Positions 1-7,818 of a DNA stretch of 24,085 nucleotides are shown here, piece by piece (the stretch's first letter is position 1; each line of letters begins with the position of its first letter). This DNA is from Microbacteriaceae bacterium (GTDB lineage Bacteria > Actinomycetota > Actinomycetes > Actinomycetales > Microbacteriaceae): assembly GCA_029979375.1 (NCBI GenBank), contig JAPOHQ010000010.1:1-24085 (forward strand), given 5' to 3'. Position numbers and translations under genes: made by a program. Below the pieces are notes generated by a model that did not search any database, had not been told where the DNA came from, and was given only the letters and a program-made list of their open reading frames with translations.

Positions 1-843
1 AATAACCTGACCGGAGTTGGCGCCGATCTTGTCGGCAAAGTCCTGAATCGATGCTCCGCGGCGCAGCCTCACAACCGTGCTGCCGTCACCGCGTGGAACC
101 ATTGCACCGCCTAGGCTCGGTGCCTCTCTCTGCTCGAATTCTTCGCGCTTGGTCCGCTTGGACTTGCGGGACTTGCTCTTCGAGCCACCCTTACCAAAAG
201 CACCGGCTGTGCCGGCTCCGCGGCCACCGCGACCTCCTGGTCCCGGTCTCGCTGGGAAACCGCCTCCGGGCCTGCCACCTGGACCTCCAAAGCCACCTCC
301 GGCACCTGGACCACCAGAAAAGCCTCCTGGCCTGCCGCCACCGGCCGGTCTTGGAGCACCGGTGCGTTGGCCCGCTCCACCCTGAGGACGCGGTCCTCCT
401 GGGCGCTCTGGACGACCCTGTGGTCTAGGGCGTGACATGCCCTGCGCGGATGAGAATGGGTTGTTGCCAGGACGTGCCATTGGGCGTGGAATGCCCATCC
501 CCTGGGATGACGAAAACGGATTGTTGCCAGGTCTTGGAATCCCGGTCAGTGGAGATGGCGACGCCTTTGGCTCGGCATCGGAATCTTGCTTTGGAGCCTC
601 AGGGGCCTCGGCAGGCTTGGTCTCCTCGGCCTTTGGCTTAGCCTCCTCCTTGGGGGCTGCCTTCGGCTTCTCGGCTGGCTTCTCCTTCTTGGGGAAGGCT
701 GCCTTTAGCTTGGCTGCAACCGGAGGAGCAATGGTGGATGAACCACCCTTTACATACTCCCCGAGCTCCTCGAGCTTCGCGAGGGCAACCTTGGTGTCAA
801 TACCAAGCTCTTTAGCTATGTCGTATACGCGTGGAAGCGCCAC
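1..843 (-). CDS. infB: translation initiation factor IF-2, N-terminal part (cut by window edge)
   Basis: IF-2 is the GTPase that brings initiator tRNA to the 30S subunit. Only the first 281 codons are present; the frame is open to base 1 and the GTPase domain lies outside. A GTG start at 843 is chosen because AGGAG (851-855 on the complement) sits 7 nt upstream. Residues 1-50 (VALPRVYDIAKELGIDTKVA...) match the IF-2 N-terminal domain. An Ala/Lys/Glu/Pro stretch follows (about 50-100), then a duplicated RPGNNPFSS element (104-136), then a Gly/Arg/Pro-rich linker (about 137-215). A basic Lys/Arg/Ser patch (220-233) precedes the start of a second IF-2 N domain (RRGASIQDFADKIGANSGQV, 261-280). 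The long low-complexity linker is typical of actinobacterial IF-2. The start codon choice is the only real uncertainty. Confidence 0.95.
   Translation of the reverse strand, partial: MALPRVYDIAKELGIDTKVALAKLEELGEYVKGGSSTIAPPVAAKLKAAFPKKEKPAEKPKAAPKEEAKPKAEETKPAEAPEAPKQDSDAEPKASPSPLTGIPRPGNNPFSSSQGMGIPRPMARPGNNPFSSAQGMSRPRPQGRPERPGGPRPQGGAGQRTGAPRPAGGGRPGGFSGGPGAGGGFGGPGGRPGGGFPARPGPGGRGGRGAGTAGAFGKGGSKSKSRKSKRTKREEFEQREAPSLGGAMVPRGDGSTVVRLRRGASIQDFADKIGANSGQVI
436..534 (-). repeat. infB: two-copy tandem repeat in the infB linker
   Basis: The encoded motif RPGNNPFSS(S/A)QGM occurs at residues 104-116 and 124-136, a period of 60 bases. Codons differ between copies at several positions, so this is an older in-frame duplication within a disordered linker rather than a fresh one. 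Confidence 0.6.
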
Positions 844-1009
844 TTCTTTTCTCCTGTCTGGGGCCCACCCCAAACAGGGCAGGCCTTACTGCTGAGCGGA
901 TCTCATTTCGAGAGACTCATTTGTTGTCACGCATCTTCTGCCTGCTTCTTTCAAGCGGCCAAAACGGCCTTGAACTGCAGCCCATTCTAGGGCCTTAGGG
1001 CGCTATTGG
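844..1009 (-). other. infB-nusA intergenic leader; no complete gene
   Basis: This 166-base gap is where actinobacteria normally carry ylxR. I see no complete YlxR and no RTCxGCR motif. One minus-strand frame is open from 1002 to a TAA at 886-888 (39 codons) and reads KALEWAAVQGRFGRLKE. This loosely recalls the AFGRALR segment near the C-terminus of YlxR proteins, but there is no suitable start codon. The stretch also holds the hairpin and the Shine-Dalgarno of infB. Confidence 0.4.
859..872 (-). promoter_or_regulatory. GC-rich hairpin just upstream of the infB ribosome binding site
   Basis: On the minus strand the sequence reads TGGGG-TGGG-CCCCA, a perfect 5-bp stem with a 4-nt loop ending a few bases before the AGGAG of infB. 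No T-run follows, so it does not look like an intrinsic terminator. It may affect infB translation or mark an mRNA processing site. This is structure seen in the sequence; the function is inferred. Confidence 0.3.
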
Positions 1010-1987
1010 CTATTCCTCTAACGAACTCTCAGGCTGGATATCGATCTTGGCTCCGGTGAGCTTTGCCGCAAGACGGGCGTTCTGCCCCTCCTTGCCGATC
1101 GCGAGCGAGAGCTGAAAGTCAGGGACCAGAACCCGCACTGCCTTGGCACCGGGATCGATCACGAAGCTTGAGGAAACCTTTGCTGGCGAGAGGGCATGGG
1201 CGACAAACTCTGCAAGATCCTCGGAAAAGTCCACGACGTCGATCTTCTCCTCGTTGAGCTCTGCGCTCACCGCACGAACCCGCTGACCCAGCTCGCCGAT
1301 GCAGGCACCCTTGGCGTTAATGCCGCTTTCTTTTGACCTGACAGCGATTTTGGTGCGGTGGCCGGCCTCTCTGGCTACCGAAGCAATCTCAACCTGACCC
1401 GATGCCACCTCCGGCACCTCAAGCGCAAAGAGCTTGCGGACTAGGTTCGGGTGAGTCCTCGAAACCGTGATCATTGGACCTCTGAGACCTCGCTGCACGC
1501 TGGTGATGTAGACGCGGATGCGGCGGCCGTGAGAGTAATCCTCACCTGGAACCTGTTCCTCGGGAGGCATGATGGCCTCGATACTTCCGAGGTTTACATA
1601 GACCATGTAGGGCCTGGAACCCTGCTGAATCTGACCGGCGACGATATCGCCCTCTTTGCCCTTGAACTCTCCCAGCAGGCCCTCGTCTGCAATCTCGCGC
1701 ATTCTCTGGGCGATGACCTGTTTGGCGGCGTATGCGGCGACACGTCCAAAACCCTCGGGAGTCACGTCCTCTTCGCCGACCTGCTCCTCGGCCTCGTTAT
1801 AAACAGGTGCGAAGACGCTGACATGCCCGGTCTTGCGGTCTAGCTGAGCCCTCGGTCCCTTGCTGTGGTCGCCGATGTGCTTGAAATAGGCGGCCAAAAT
1901 GGCAGCCTCGATGATCTGAATCAGTTCATCGAAGGGGATTTCTTTTTCGCGCTCCAGCAGGCGAAGGACGGAGAGATCGATATCCAT
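1010..1987 (-). CDS. nusA: transcription termination/antitermination protein NusA
   Basis: NusA binds RNA polymerase and nascent RNA and modulates pausing, termination and antitermination. At 325 residues it has the compact actinobacterial layout: N-terminal polymerase-binding domain (about 1-105), S1 domain (about 111-177), KH1 (about 180-270) and KH2 (about 275-320). KH1 carries CIGELGQRVR (229-238) with a G-x-x-G loop. KH2 carries AIGKEGQNARLAAKLTGAKI (296-315) with a clear GKEG loop. The C-terminal acidic repeats of E. coli NusA are absent, as is usual outside proteobacteria. The ATG is preceded by AGGCAGG and lies 12 nt after the proS stop, so the two are co-transcribed. rimP, normally just upstream of nusA, is not here. 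Confidence 0.96.
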   Translation of the reverse strand: MDIDLSVLRLLEREKEIPFDELIQIIEAAILAAYFKHIGDHSKGPRAQLDRKTGHVSVFAPVYNEAEEQVGEEDVTPEGFGRVAAYAAKQVIAQRMREIADEGLLGEFKGKEGDIVAGQIQQGSRPYMVYVNLGSIEAIMPPEEQVPGEDYSHGRRIRVYITSVQRGLRGPMITVSRTHPNLVRKLFALEVPEVASGQVEIASVAREAGHRTKIAVRSKESGINAKGACIGELGQRVRAVSAELNEEKIDVVDFSEDLAEFVAHALSPAKVSSSFVIDPGAKAVRVLVPDFQLSLAIGKEGQNARLAAKLTGAKIDIQPESSLEE

Positions 1988-1999
1988 ACCTGCCTCTAT

Positions 2000-3772
2000 T
2001 CACTTTCGCCGCGCTGTTAGTTCCGCTAGTGCAGATTCTAGCTTCACTGCGAACCGCTCGCCCGTGGCTCTTTGCCACATCTCAACCTCGCCTTGCTCGA
2101 GGCCGCGCCCACACACAATCACCCAAGGCATGCCCAATAGCTCGGCATCGGCGAACTTAACGCCCGGCGAAGCCTTCCGATCATCCAGAATCACGGTCAA
2201 GCCAAGCTCCTCGGCCTCGCTCGCAAGCTGTTCAGCGGTCTCAAAGACGCTCTCTTCCTTACCCGCGGCGATGATGTGGAGCTGGGCAGGGGCAATGGAC
2301 TCGGGCCAAATCAGGCCCTTATCGTCGTGACTCTGCTCCGCTACTACCGCCACCAGTCGAGTGACACCCACGCCGTAGCTACCCATCGTCACGGTCACCA
2401 GCTTGCCGTTCTCATCCAAGACCTTGAGGTCTAGGGCCTCGGCGTATTTGCGCCCGAGTTGGAACACGTGACCGATTTCGATGCCTCTGGCAAGCTCAAG
2501 CGGCCCAGAGCCATCCGGAGCCGGATCGCCGGCACGAACCTCAGCGATATCGGCTACCCCATCCGCATCGAAGTCCCTGCCGAAGGTGAGGTTCCAAACG
2601 TGTTTCTCGTTCTCGTTTGCGCCTGTGATCCAGGCCGAACCCTTTGCCACCCTCGGGTCGACAAAGTATGGAATCTTGCTCTCGGCCTTCTCGCCCAAGA
2701 ACTGCTTGGAACCCTTGGTTGGTCCGATGTAGCCCTTGACCAGTCCCTTGTGGTTGGCGAAATCTTCCTCGCTGGCCTGCTCAACATCGTTCGGTGAGAA
2801 CCAAGCCTCGGCACGCTTCTGATCGACCTCACGATCACCGGGGACACCTACGATCACGAGCGAGCGCTTGCCTTCCGGGCTGACCAGGGCAAGCACAACG
2901 TTTTTCAAGGTGTCAGCTGCGCTCCAACCACCATCCCTTGGGTGCTCCTTGTTCGAGAAGTCAACCAGGGTTTGAATCGTTGGGGTCTTTGGTGAGTCAT
3001 GCACCTCAGCCGCTGGCACGTCGCTGGCATCGACCTCGGGGCTGGGTTCGAATCTGACAGCCTCCACGTTTGCAGCAAAGCCTGAAGATGACCTGACAAA
3101 GGTGTCTTCGCCAATCTCTGCGGGACACAAAAACTCCTCTGATTTGCTGCCGCCCATGGCTCCGGCATCGGCCTTGACAATCACATAATCGAGACCGAGG
3201 CGCTTGAAGATGCGCTCGTAGGCATCGCGCTGTGCCTGGTAGCTGCGCTCCAAACCGGCATCGTCAATGTCGAAGCTGTAAGCATCCTTCATGACAAACT
3301 CGCGGCCTCGCAGCAGGCCCGCCCTTGGCCTAGCCTCATCGCGATACTTGATCTGAATCTGGTAGATGCTCAGCGGCAGGTCTTTGTAAGAGGTGTAGAG
3401 ATCCTTCACCAGCAGGGAGAAGACCTCTTCGTGGGTAGGCGCAAGAAGGTAATCGGCCTCCTTGCGATCCTTGAGTCGGAAAATGTTGTCGCCGTATTCT
3501 TCCCAGCGCCCAGTGGCCTCATATGGCTCTTTCGGAAGCAGCGCAGGAAAGTGAACCTCTTGGCTTCCCGCAGCGGCCATCTCCTCGCGAACAATCTGCT
3601 CGATGCGATTTTTGACCATTAGTCCCAGTGGTAACCAGGAGAAAATGCCCGGTGCACTGCGGCGGATATACCCGGCGCGAACCAAGAGCTTGTGGCTATC
3701 TACCTCGGCGTCGGCAGGGTCTTCCCTAAGTGTTCTTAGAAACAGGGTGCTCAGGCGAATAGGCATGGGCAC
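2000..3772 (-). CDS. proS: prolyl-tRNA synthetase, bacterial type with INS editing domain
   Basis: It charges tRNA-Pro with proline in the cytoplasm. The 590-residue length and order fit bacterial-type ProS. The N-terminal segment resembles E. coli ProS (DAEVDSHKLLVRAGYIRR, 21-38). Class II motif 2 is YRDEARPRAGLLRGREFVMK (143-162), and motif 3 is GSYGVGVTRL (464-473). The insertion between about 225 and 405 is the INS/YbaK-like domain that deacylates mischarged Ala-tRNA-Pro. The start is GTG at 3772; an ATG two codons in (3764-3766) is equally possible, and neither has a strong Shine-Dalgarno. The gene begins 8 nt after the ispG stop, so translation is probably coupled, and it runs into nusA 12 nt later. 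Confidence 0.97.
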   Translation of the reverse strand: MPMPIRLSTLFLRTLREDPADAEVDSHKLLVRAGYIRRSAPGIFSWLPLGLMVKNRIEQIVREEMAAAGSQEVHFPALLPKEPYEATGRWEEYGDNIFRLKDRKEADYLLAPTHEEVFSLLVKDLYTSYKDLPLSIYQIQIKYRDEARPRAGLLRGREFVMKDAYSFDIDDAGLERSYQAQRDAYERIFKRLGLDYVIVKADAGAMGGSKSEEFLCPAEIGEDTFVRSSSGFAANVEAVRFEPSPEVDASDVPAAEVHDSPKTPTIQTLVDFSNKEHPRDGGWSAADTLKNVVLALVSPEGKRSLVIVGVPGDREVDQKRAEAWFSPNDVEQASEEDFANHKGLVKGYIGPTKGSKQFLGEKAESKIPYFVDPRVAKGSAWITGANENEKHVWNLTFGRDFDADGVADIAEVRAGDPAPDGSGPLELARGIEIGHVFQLGRKYAEALDLKVLDENGKLVTVTMGSYGVGVTRLVAVVAEQSHDDKGLIWPESIAPAQLHIIAAGKEESVFETAEQLASEAEELGLTVILDDRKASPGVKFADAELLGMPWVIVCGRGLEQGEVEMWQRATGERFAVKLESALAELTARRK

Positions 3773-3780
3773 AATGTTAG

Positions 3781-4935
3781 CTACTCGCCGACGGTTACCT
3801 GTGCGGTTCCGAGCTCTGAAGGGTCCATTTCGCTAGCGATTCGGTTTGCCTCGTCAATTAGCGTCTGGACAATCTCGCTCTCGGGAACGGTCTTGATGAC
3901 CTCACCCTTCACAAAGATTTGACCCTTTCCGTTACCAGAGGCCACGCCCAAATCGGCCTCGCGCGCCTCGCCGGGGCCGTTCACAACGCAGCCCATGACC
4001 GCAACGCGAATCGGAACCGTAAGATGCTGCAGACCCTCGGTCACCTTCTCGGCCAGGGTGTAAACATCGACCTGGGCCCGACCACAACTCGGGCAGGAGA
4101 CGATCTCAAGTTTTCTGGGTCGAAGGTTTAGCGACTCCAGAATCTGCGAGCCGACCTTGATCTCCTCGACAGGAGGAGCCGAAAGCGAAACCCTAATGGT
4201 GTCGCCGATGCCCTTGCTCAGCAGAGCCCCAAAGGCCACCGATGACTTGATGGTCCCCTGGAACGCCGGACCGGCCTCCGTGACACCTAGGTGAAGCGGC
4301 CAATCGCCGCGCTCGGATAGCAGCTCGTAGGCGCGAACCATGACCACCGGGTCGTTGTGCTTTACCGAGATCTTGAAGTCGTGAAAGTCGTGCTCCTCAA
4401 ACAGGCTGGCCTCCCAGACTGCCGACTCAACGAGTGCCTCGGCCGTTGGCTTGCCGTACTTCTCTAGGAGCCTGGGATCCAAAGAGCCGGCATTGACTCC
4501 AATGCGGATCGAGACACCTGCCTCTGAGGCGGCCTTCGCGATGGCTCCAACCTGGTCGTCAAACTTCTTGATATTTCCTGGATTGACTCGCACCGCGCCA
4601 CAACCAGCCTCGATTGCCTGGAAGACATACCTGGGCTGGAAGTGAATGTCGGCAATAACCGGTATCTGGCTGCGCTTGGCGATAATTCGAAGCACATCCG
4701 CATCGTCCTGGCTCGGCACCGCAACGCGAACAATGTCGCAGCCCGATGCGGTCAACTCAGCTATCTGCTGCAGGGTGGCATTGATGTCGGTTGTCGGAGT
4801 GGTGGTCATCGACTGCACCGAGATTGGTGCGTCGCCACCAACCGGAACCTTGCCGACCATGATCTGGCGAGTCTTGCGCCTTGGGGCGAGGGTTGGGGGC
4901 GGTGACTTGGGCAAGCCGAGGTTTACTGCCGGCAC
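3781..4935 (-). CDS. ispG: 4-hydroxy-3-methylbut-2-en-1-yl diphosphate synthase
   Basis: This is the penultimate enzyme of the MEP isoprenoid pathway (GcpE/IspG), which converts methylerythritol cyclodiphosphate to HMBPP using a [4Fe-4S] cluster. The 384-residue protein has an N-terminal TIM barrel (APISVQSMTTTPTTDINATL near 36-55; GAVRVNPGNI near 113-122) and a C-terminal cluster domain. The three conserved cluster cysteines are visible: CPSC (C281, C284) and MGCVVNGPGEA (C316), with the conserved glutamate after the GPG. The start is GTG at 4935 with AAGGG about 6 nt upstream. It lies 52 bases after the RseP-like protease gene, an arrangement common in actinobacteria, where dxr usually precedes the pair. 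dxr is absent from this window. Confidence 0.97.
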   Translation of the reverse strand: MPAVNLGLPKSPPPTLAPRRKTRQIMVGKVPVGGDAPISVQSMTTTPTTDINATLQQIAELTASGCDIVRVAVPSQDDADVLRIIAKRSQIPVIADIHFQPRYVFQAIEAGCGAVRVNPGNIKKFDDQVGAIAKAASEAGVSIRIGVNAGSLDPRLLEKYGKPTAEALVESAVWEASLFEEHDFHDFKISVKHNDPVVMVRAYELLSERGDWPLHLGVTEAGPAFQGTIKSSVAFGALLSKGIGDTIRVSLSAPPVEEIKVGSQILESLNLRPRKLEIVSCPSCGRAQVDVYTLAEKVTEGLQHLTVPIRVAVMGCVVNGPGEAREADLGVASGNGKGQIFVKGEVIKTVPESEIVQTLIDEANRIASEMDPSELGTAQVTVGE

Positions 4936-4987
4936 AGATTTCCCTTCACTTTTTCTTTTCTCAACCTAGCGGATTCTCTTATTCTTC

Positions 4988-6313
4988 CTAACCCAAAGTG
5001 ATTGGGTTTACCAGGTCAGCCAAGATCAGAACCATGCCGGTGACAATAAGCAGCAGCCAGACGATGTAGGCAATCGGCAGAGCCTTGGCGGTATCAACCG
5101 GACCCGGATCTTTTCCGGTCGTCGCCCTCACTATCCTTCGCTTAGCGCCCTCATAGAGCGCCCCGGCGACATGGCCGCCATCTAGCGGCAGCAGCGGGAC
5201 CAGGTTGAAGGCGAACAGAGCGATGTTCAAAGACCCAAGCAGCATTAGAAGCGATGCGAGCTTGGCGTCAACACCGATATCAGCAGCCGTAAGCTCTCCT
5301 GCCAATTGCCCGACCCCGACGACCGAAACTGCCCCGTACGGGTCTCGCTCGGCTGTTCCAAATGTGCTTGCGAATACCTGATAGACCTGAGCGGGTAGGT
5401 CTGCGATAAAGCCGAACATGGCAGCCGTTGCACCTAGCGAGTAACCGATTGAGTCGGCAAGCGGCATCGGCTTCGTCTCCGCCTCGAGCCTGATGCCGAG
5501 TATTGGCCTCAGCTCGGTAATTGGCACGCCTGCGGAATCCAGTTGCAAGCTTCCCTGATCGTCATAGACCGCGCGCTCCATGAAGACCGGGGTGACACTC
5601 AGCGCGCTATTCGCACCGTCTCGTAGCACCACAACAGCTGAGGGAGCTTGACCCCGCTCGGCCATCAGATCGGTCACCTCGGACCAATTGGCAACGCCAA
5701 CACCGTTGACGGAAACGACCCGGTCACCCGCTTGCATTCCGGCAGCCAGCGCAGGCGATTGCGGCGCCCCGACTGGACAGCTGCCATCACTAGCCGCATC
5801 CACGCAGTCATAGACCTGCTGCACGGTAAGTGAGTTTTGCAACGTGCCGATGCCGCTCAGTGCGGTCGCGATCAGCACGACCCCGAGAAAGAAGTTCATC
5901 ATTGGGCCGCCGAGCATTATGGTGATCTTCTTCCAGGTGCTCAGCTGGTGAAACTGCTGCTCCAGTGCCACGGCGACCTGCTGCTCGTCAATCTCCTTGC
6001 GCGCCTCCCGGATCCAATTGGCGAAGAGGCCGCGATATGGCTTCTGGGCTGGTGGATACATGCCCTCCATGAGGATGTAGCCACCTAGGGGAAGAGCCTT
6101 GAAGCCAAACTCGGTCTCACCTCGCTGTTTGGAATACACGGTCGGACCAAATCCGATCATGAACTGGCGAACCGAAACCCCGAAGCGCTTGGCGGGGAGA
6201 AAGTGGCCGAGCTCGTGCAGCCCAATCGAAAGGGCGATTCCGACCAGCACAAAGACTATGCCGAGCACGTAAAGCAATACATCCACGCCGACAAGGCTAA
6301 TTGAGCTAATCAA
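4988..6313 (-). CDS. site-2 family zinc metalloprotease (RseP/Rip1 type, M50)
   Basis: It is an intramembrane protease that clips membrane proteins, typically anti-sigma factors already cut outside the membrane. The 441-residue protein has a first membrane helix ending in the zinc motif HELGH (33-37), a second zinc/active-site motif NLVPLLPLDGGH (370-381) and a PDZ domain (about 165-240, with AGMQAGDRVVSVNGVGV). A further hydrophobic helix lies at the C-terminus (about 410-435). Two cysteines (170 and 179) at the start of the exported loop could form a disulfide. The assigned start is TTG at 6313, with AAGG about 6 nt upstream; GTG at codon 10 is an alternative. It heads the ispG-proS-nusA run. 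The window also encodes an ECF sigma factor with a membrane partner, a possible but unproven substrate. Confidence 0.94.
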   Translation of the reverse strand: MISSISLVGVDVLLYVLGIVFVLVGIALSIGLHELGHFLPAKRFGVSVRQFMIGFGPTVYSKQRGETEFGFKALPLGGYILMEGMYPPAQKPYRGLFANWIREARKEIDEQQVAVALEQQFHQLSTWKKITIMLGGPMMNFFLGVVLIATALSGIGTLQNSLTVQQVYDCVDAASDGSCPVGAPQSPALAAGMQAGDRVVSVNGVGVANWSEVTDLMAERGQAPSAVVVLRDGANSALSVTPVFMERAVYDDQGSLQLDSAGVPITELRPILGIRLEAETKPMPLADSIGYSLGATAAMFGFIADLPAQVYQVFASTFGTAERDPYGAVSVVGVGQLAGELTAADIGVDAKLASLLMLLGSLNIALFAFNLVPLLPLDGGHVAGALYEGAKRRIVRATTGKDPGPVDTAKALPIAYIVWLLLIVTGMVLILADLVNPITLG

Positions 6314-6409
6314 AAAATGCCTTGCGCCGCCGTGATCGCGGAAAACAGAGATGCTATTCGAACTTGCCGAGAGCTTGAGAAAGTAAGGGTTTTCTCAGCC
6401 AAGGGAATC

Positions 6410-6415
6410 TAGACT
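6410..6415 (+). promoter_or_regulatory. candidate -10 element for a leaderless gabT mRNA
   Basis: TAGACT fits the TANNNT/TANANT pattern and ends 6 bases before the gabT ATG, which would put the transcript start at the A of ATG. No Shine-Dalgarno is correctly placed; the nearest purine run (AAGGGAA) is about 15 nt away. No good -35 is evident. Confidence 0.4.
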
Positions 6416-6421
6416 TCCAGC

Positions 6422-7750
6422 ATGAGCCTTGAGCAAAAAAGAATTGTTGAAACAGCTATCCCAGGTCCTAAGTCGGTGGCCCTCCAGAAGCGCCGCCAAG
6501 AGGTCGTCTCCGCTGGCGTGGGGACGCTCCTGCCGGTATTTGTTGAAGAGGCATCCGGTGCAATCATCAAGGATGCCGATGGCAACCAACTCATCGACAT
6601 GGGTTCGGGAATCGGCGTGGTGACCATCGGTCACACAAACGAGGGCGTGGTCGAGGCTGTCAGCAACCAGGTTGCCAAGCTCACCCACACCCTCTTTACT
6701 GTTGCGCCATACGAGCCATATGTCAGGGCAGCCGAACTGGTCTGCGCTCACGCACCTGGAGCTCACAAGAAGAAGGCAGCCTTCTTCAACTCGGGAGCTG
6801 AGGCAGTAGAGAACGCGGTGAAGATTGCCAGAAAGGCAACCGGTAGAACCGAGATAGCAGTCTTCGATCACTCCTACCACGGCCGCACAAACCTAACCAT
6901 GGCGATGAACTTCAAGATGCACCCCTACGGCACCGGCTTTGGCCCGCTGGCCGGTAGCGTCCACCACGCACCAATGAGCTACCCCTTCCGGGATGCCGAG
7001 GGCATGACCGGTGAAGAGGCTGCCTCAAGGGCAATCACCTACCTGGAGAAGCGAGTTGGTGCGAGCCAGATTGCCGCGCTATTCATTGAACCTATTCAGG
7101 GCGAGGGTGGCTTTGTGGTTCCAGCTCCCGGGTTCCTCAGAACCTTGCAGGAGTGGACCAGGGCAAACGGCATCGTGCTGGTTGCCGACGAGGTGCAAAG
7201 CGGCATGGCCAGAACCGGCAAGTGGTTCGCCAGCGAATGGGAAGAGGGCTTCGAGCCTGATCTGATTACCGTCGCCAAGGGAATTGCCGGTGGACTTCCG
7301 CTATCGGGAGTGGTTGGACGCGCTGAGATTATGGACGCCGCTCACGCCGGCGGTCTGGGTGGAACCTTCGGTGGTTCCCCGGTTGCGGTAGCAGCCGGTG
7401 TGGCAGTCATGGAGCAGTACGAGTCCGGGGACTGGCTTGCCCGAGCGATTCAGATTGGCGAACTGATCGAGGGTCGCCTGGCAGCCATGAAGAACAACTA
7501 CCCACTGATCGGTGATGTCAGGGGTAAGGGAGCGATGCAGGCAATCGAGCTGGTGGAACCGGGGACCAAGAATCCAAACCCACAGGCCACCGAGGCCTTG
7601 ATGAAGCACTGCCACCAAAACGGTGTGCTGATTCTCAATGCCGGCACCTACAACAACGTGATTCGCTTCTTGCCACCGCTGGCCATCTCTGACGAGCTGC
7701 TCCACGATGCACTTGACGTGGTTGCCACCGGGTTGGCAAAGCTCAGCTAA
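6422..7750 (+). CDS. gabT: 4-aminobutyrate aminotransferase (class III, PLP)
   Basis: It transfers the amino group of GABA to 2-oxoglutarate, giving succinate semialdehyde and glutamate. The 442-residue protein is full length for the family and reads like actinobacterial GabT from the N-terminus (GPKSVALQKRRQEVVSAGVG). Visible features are NSGAEAVENAVKIAR (123-137, phosphate-binding turn), SYHGRT (151-156), IEPIQGEGGF (222-231), the PLP-ring aspartate in ADEVQSGMARTG (D256) and the Schiff-base lysine in TVAKGIAGG (K286). It is transcribed divergently from the site-2 protease. The downstream hairpin suggests that the next aminotransferase is at least partly separate. It would consume the GABA made by the patD-type dehydrogenase encoded at 13374-14804. 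Confidence 0.93.
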   Translation: MSLEQKRIVETAIPGPKSVALQKRRQEVVSAGVGTLLPVFVEEASGAIIKDADGNQLIDMGSGIGVVTIGHTNEGVVEAVSNQVAKLTHTLFTVAPYEPYVRAAELVCAHAPGAHKKKAAFFNSGAEAVENAVKIARKATGRTEIAVFDHSYHGRTNLTMAMNFKMHPYGTGFGPLAGSVHHAPMSYPFRDAEGMTGEEAASRAITYLEKRVGASQIAALFIEPIQGEGGFVVPAPGFLRTLQEWTRANGIVLVADEVQSGMARTGKWFASEWEEGFEPDLITVAKGIAGGLPLSGVVGRAEIMDAAHAGGLGGTFGGSPVAVAAGVAVMEQYESGDWLARAIQIGELIEGRLAAMKNNYPLIGDVRGKGAMQAIELVEPGTKNPNPQATEALMKHCHQNGVLILNAGTYNNVIRFLPPLAISDELLHDALDVVATGLAKLS

Positions 7751-7771
7751 ACCCCTTAGGGTGAGTTTGGG

Positions 7772-7787
7772 GCCCGCACATGCGGGC
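7772..7787 (+). terminator. short GC hairpin after gabT
   Basis: GCCCGCA-CA-TGCGGGC is a perfect inverted repeat (realistically a 6-bp stem with a 4-nt loop), followed by TCTTAC rather than a T-run. It lies 22 bases past the gabT stop. It could be a weak terminator or an mRNA-end stabiliser that lowers expression of the following aminotransferase. Confidence 0.4.
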
Positions 7788-7818
7788 TCTTACTGGTTTA
7801 TCGAATCAAAGGTGATTC

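Noticed and set aside
51..428. Pro/Arg-rich open frames on the plus strand opposite infB
   Set aside because: They are shadows of the Gly/Arg/Pro-rich IF-2 linker. Codons, start and Shine-Dalgarno all support the minus-strand gene.
859..872. Intrinsic terminator between nusA and infB
   Set aside because: The 5-bp stem is not followed by a T-run and sits right on top of the infB ribosome binding region.
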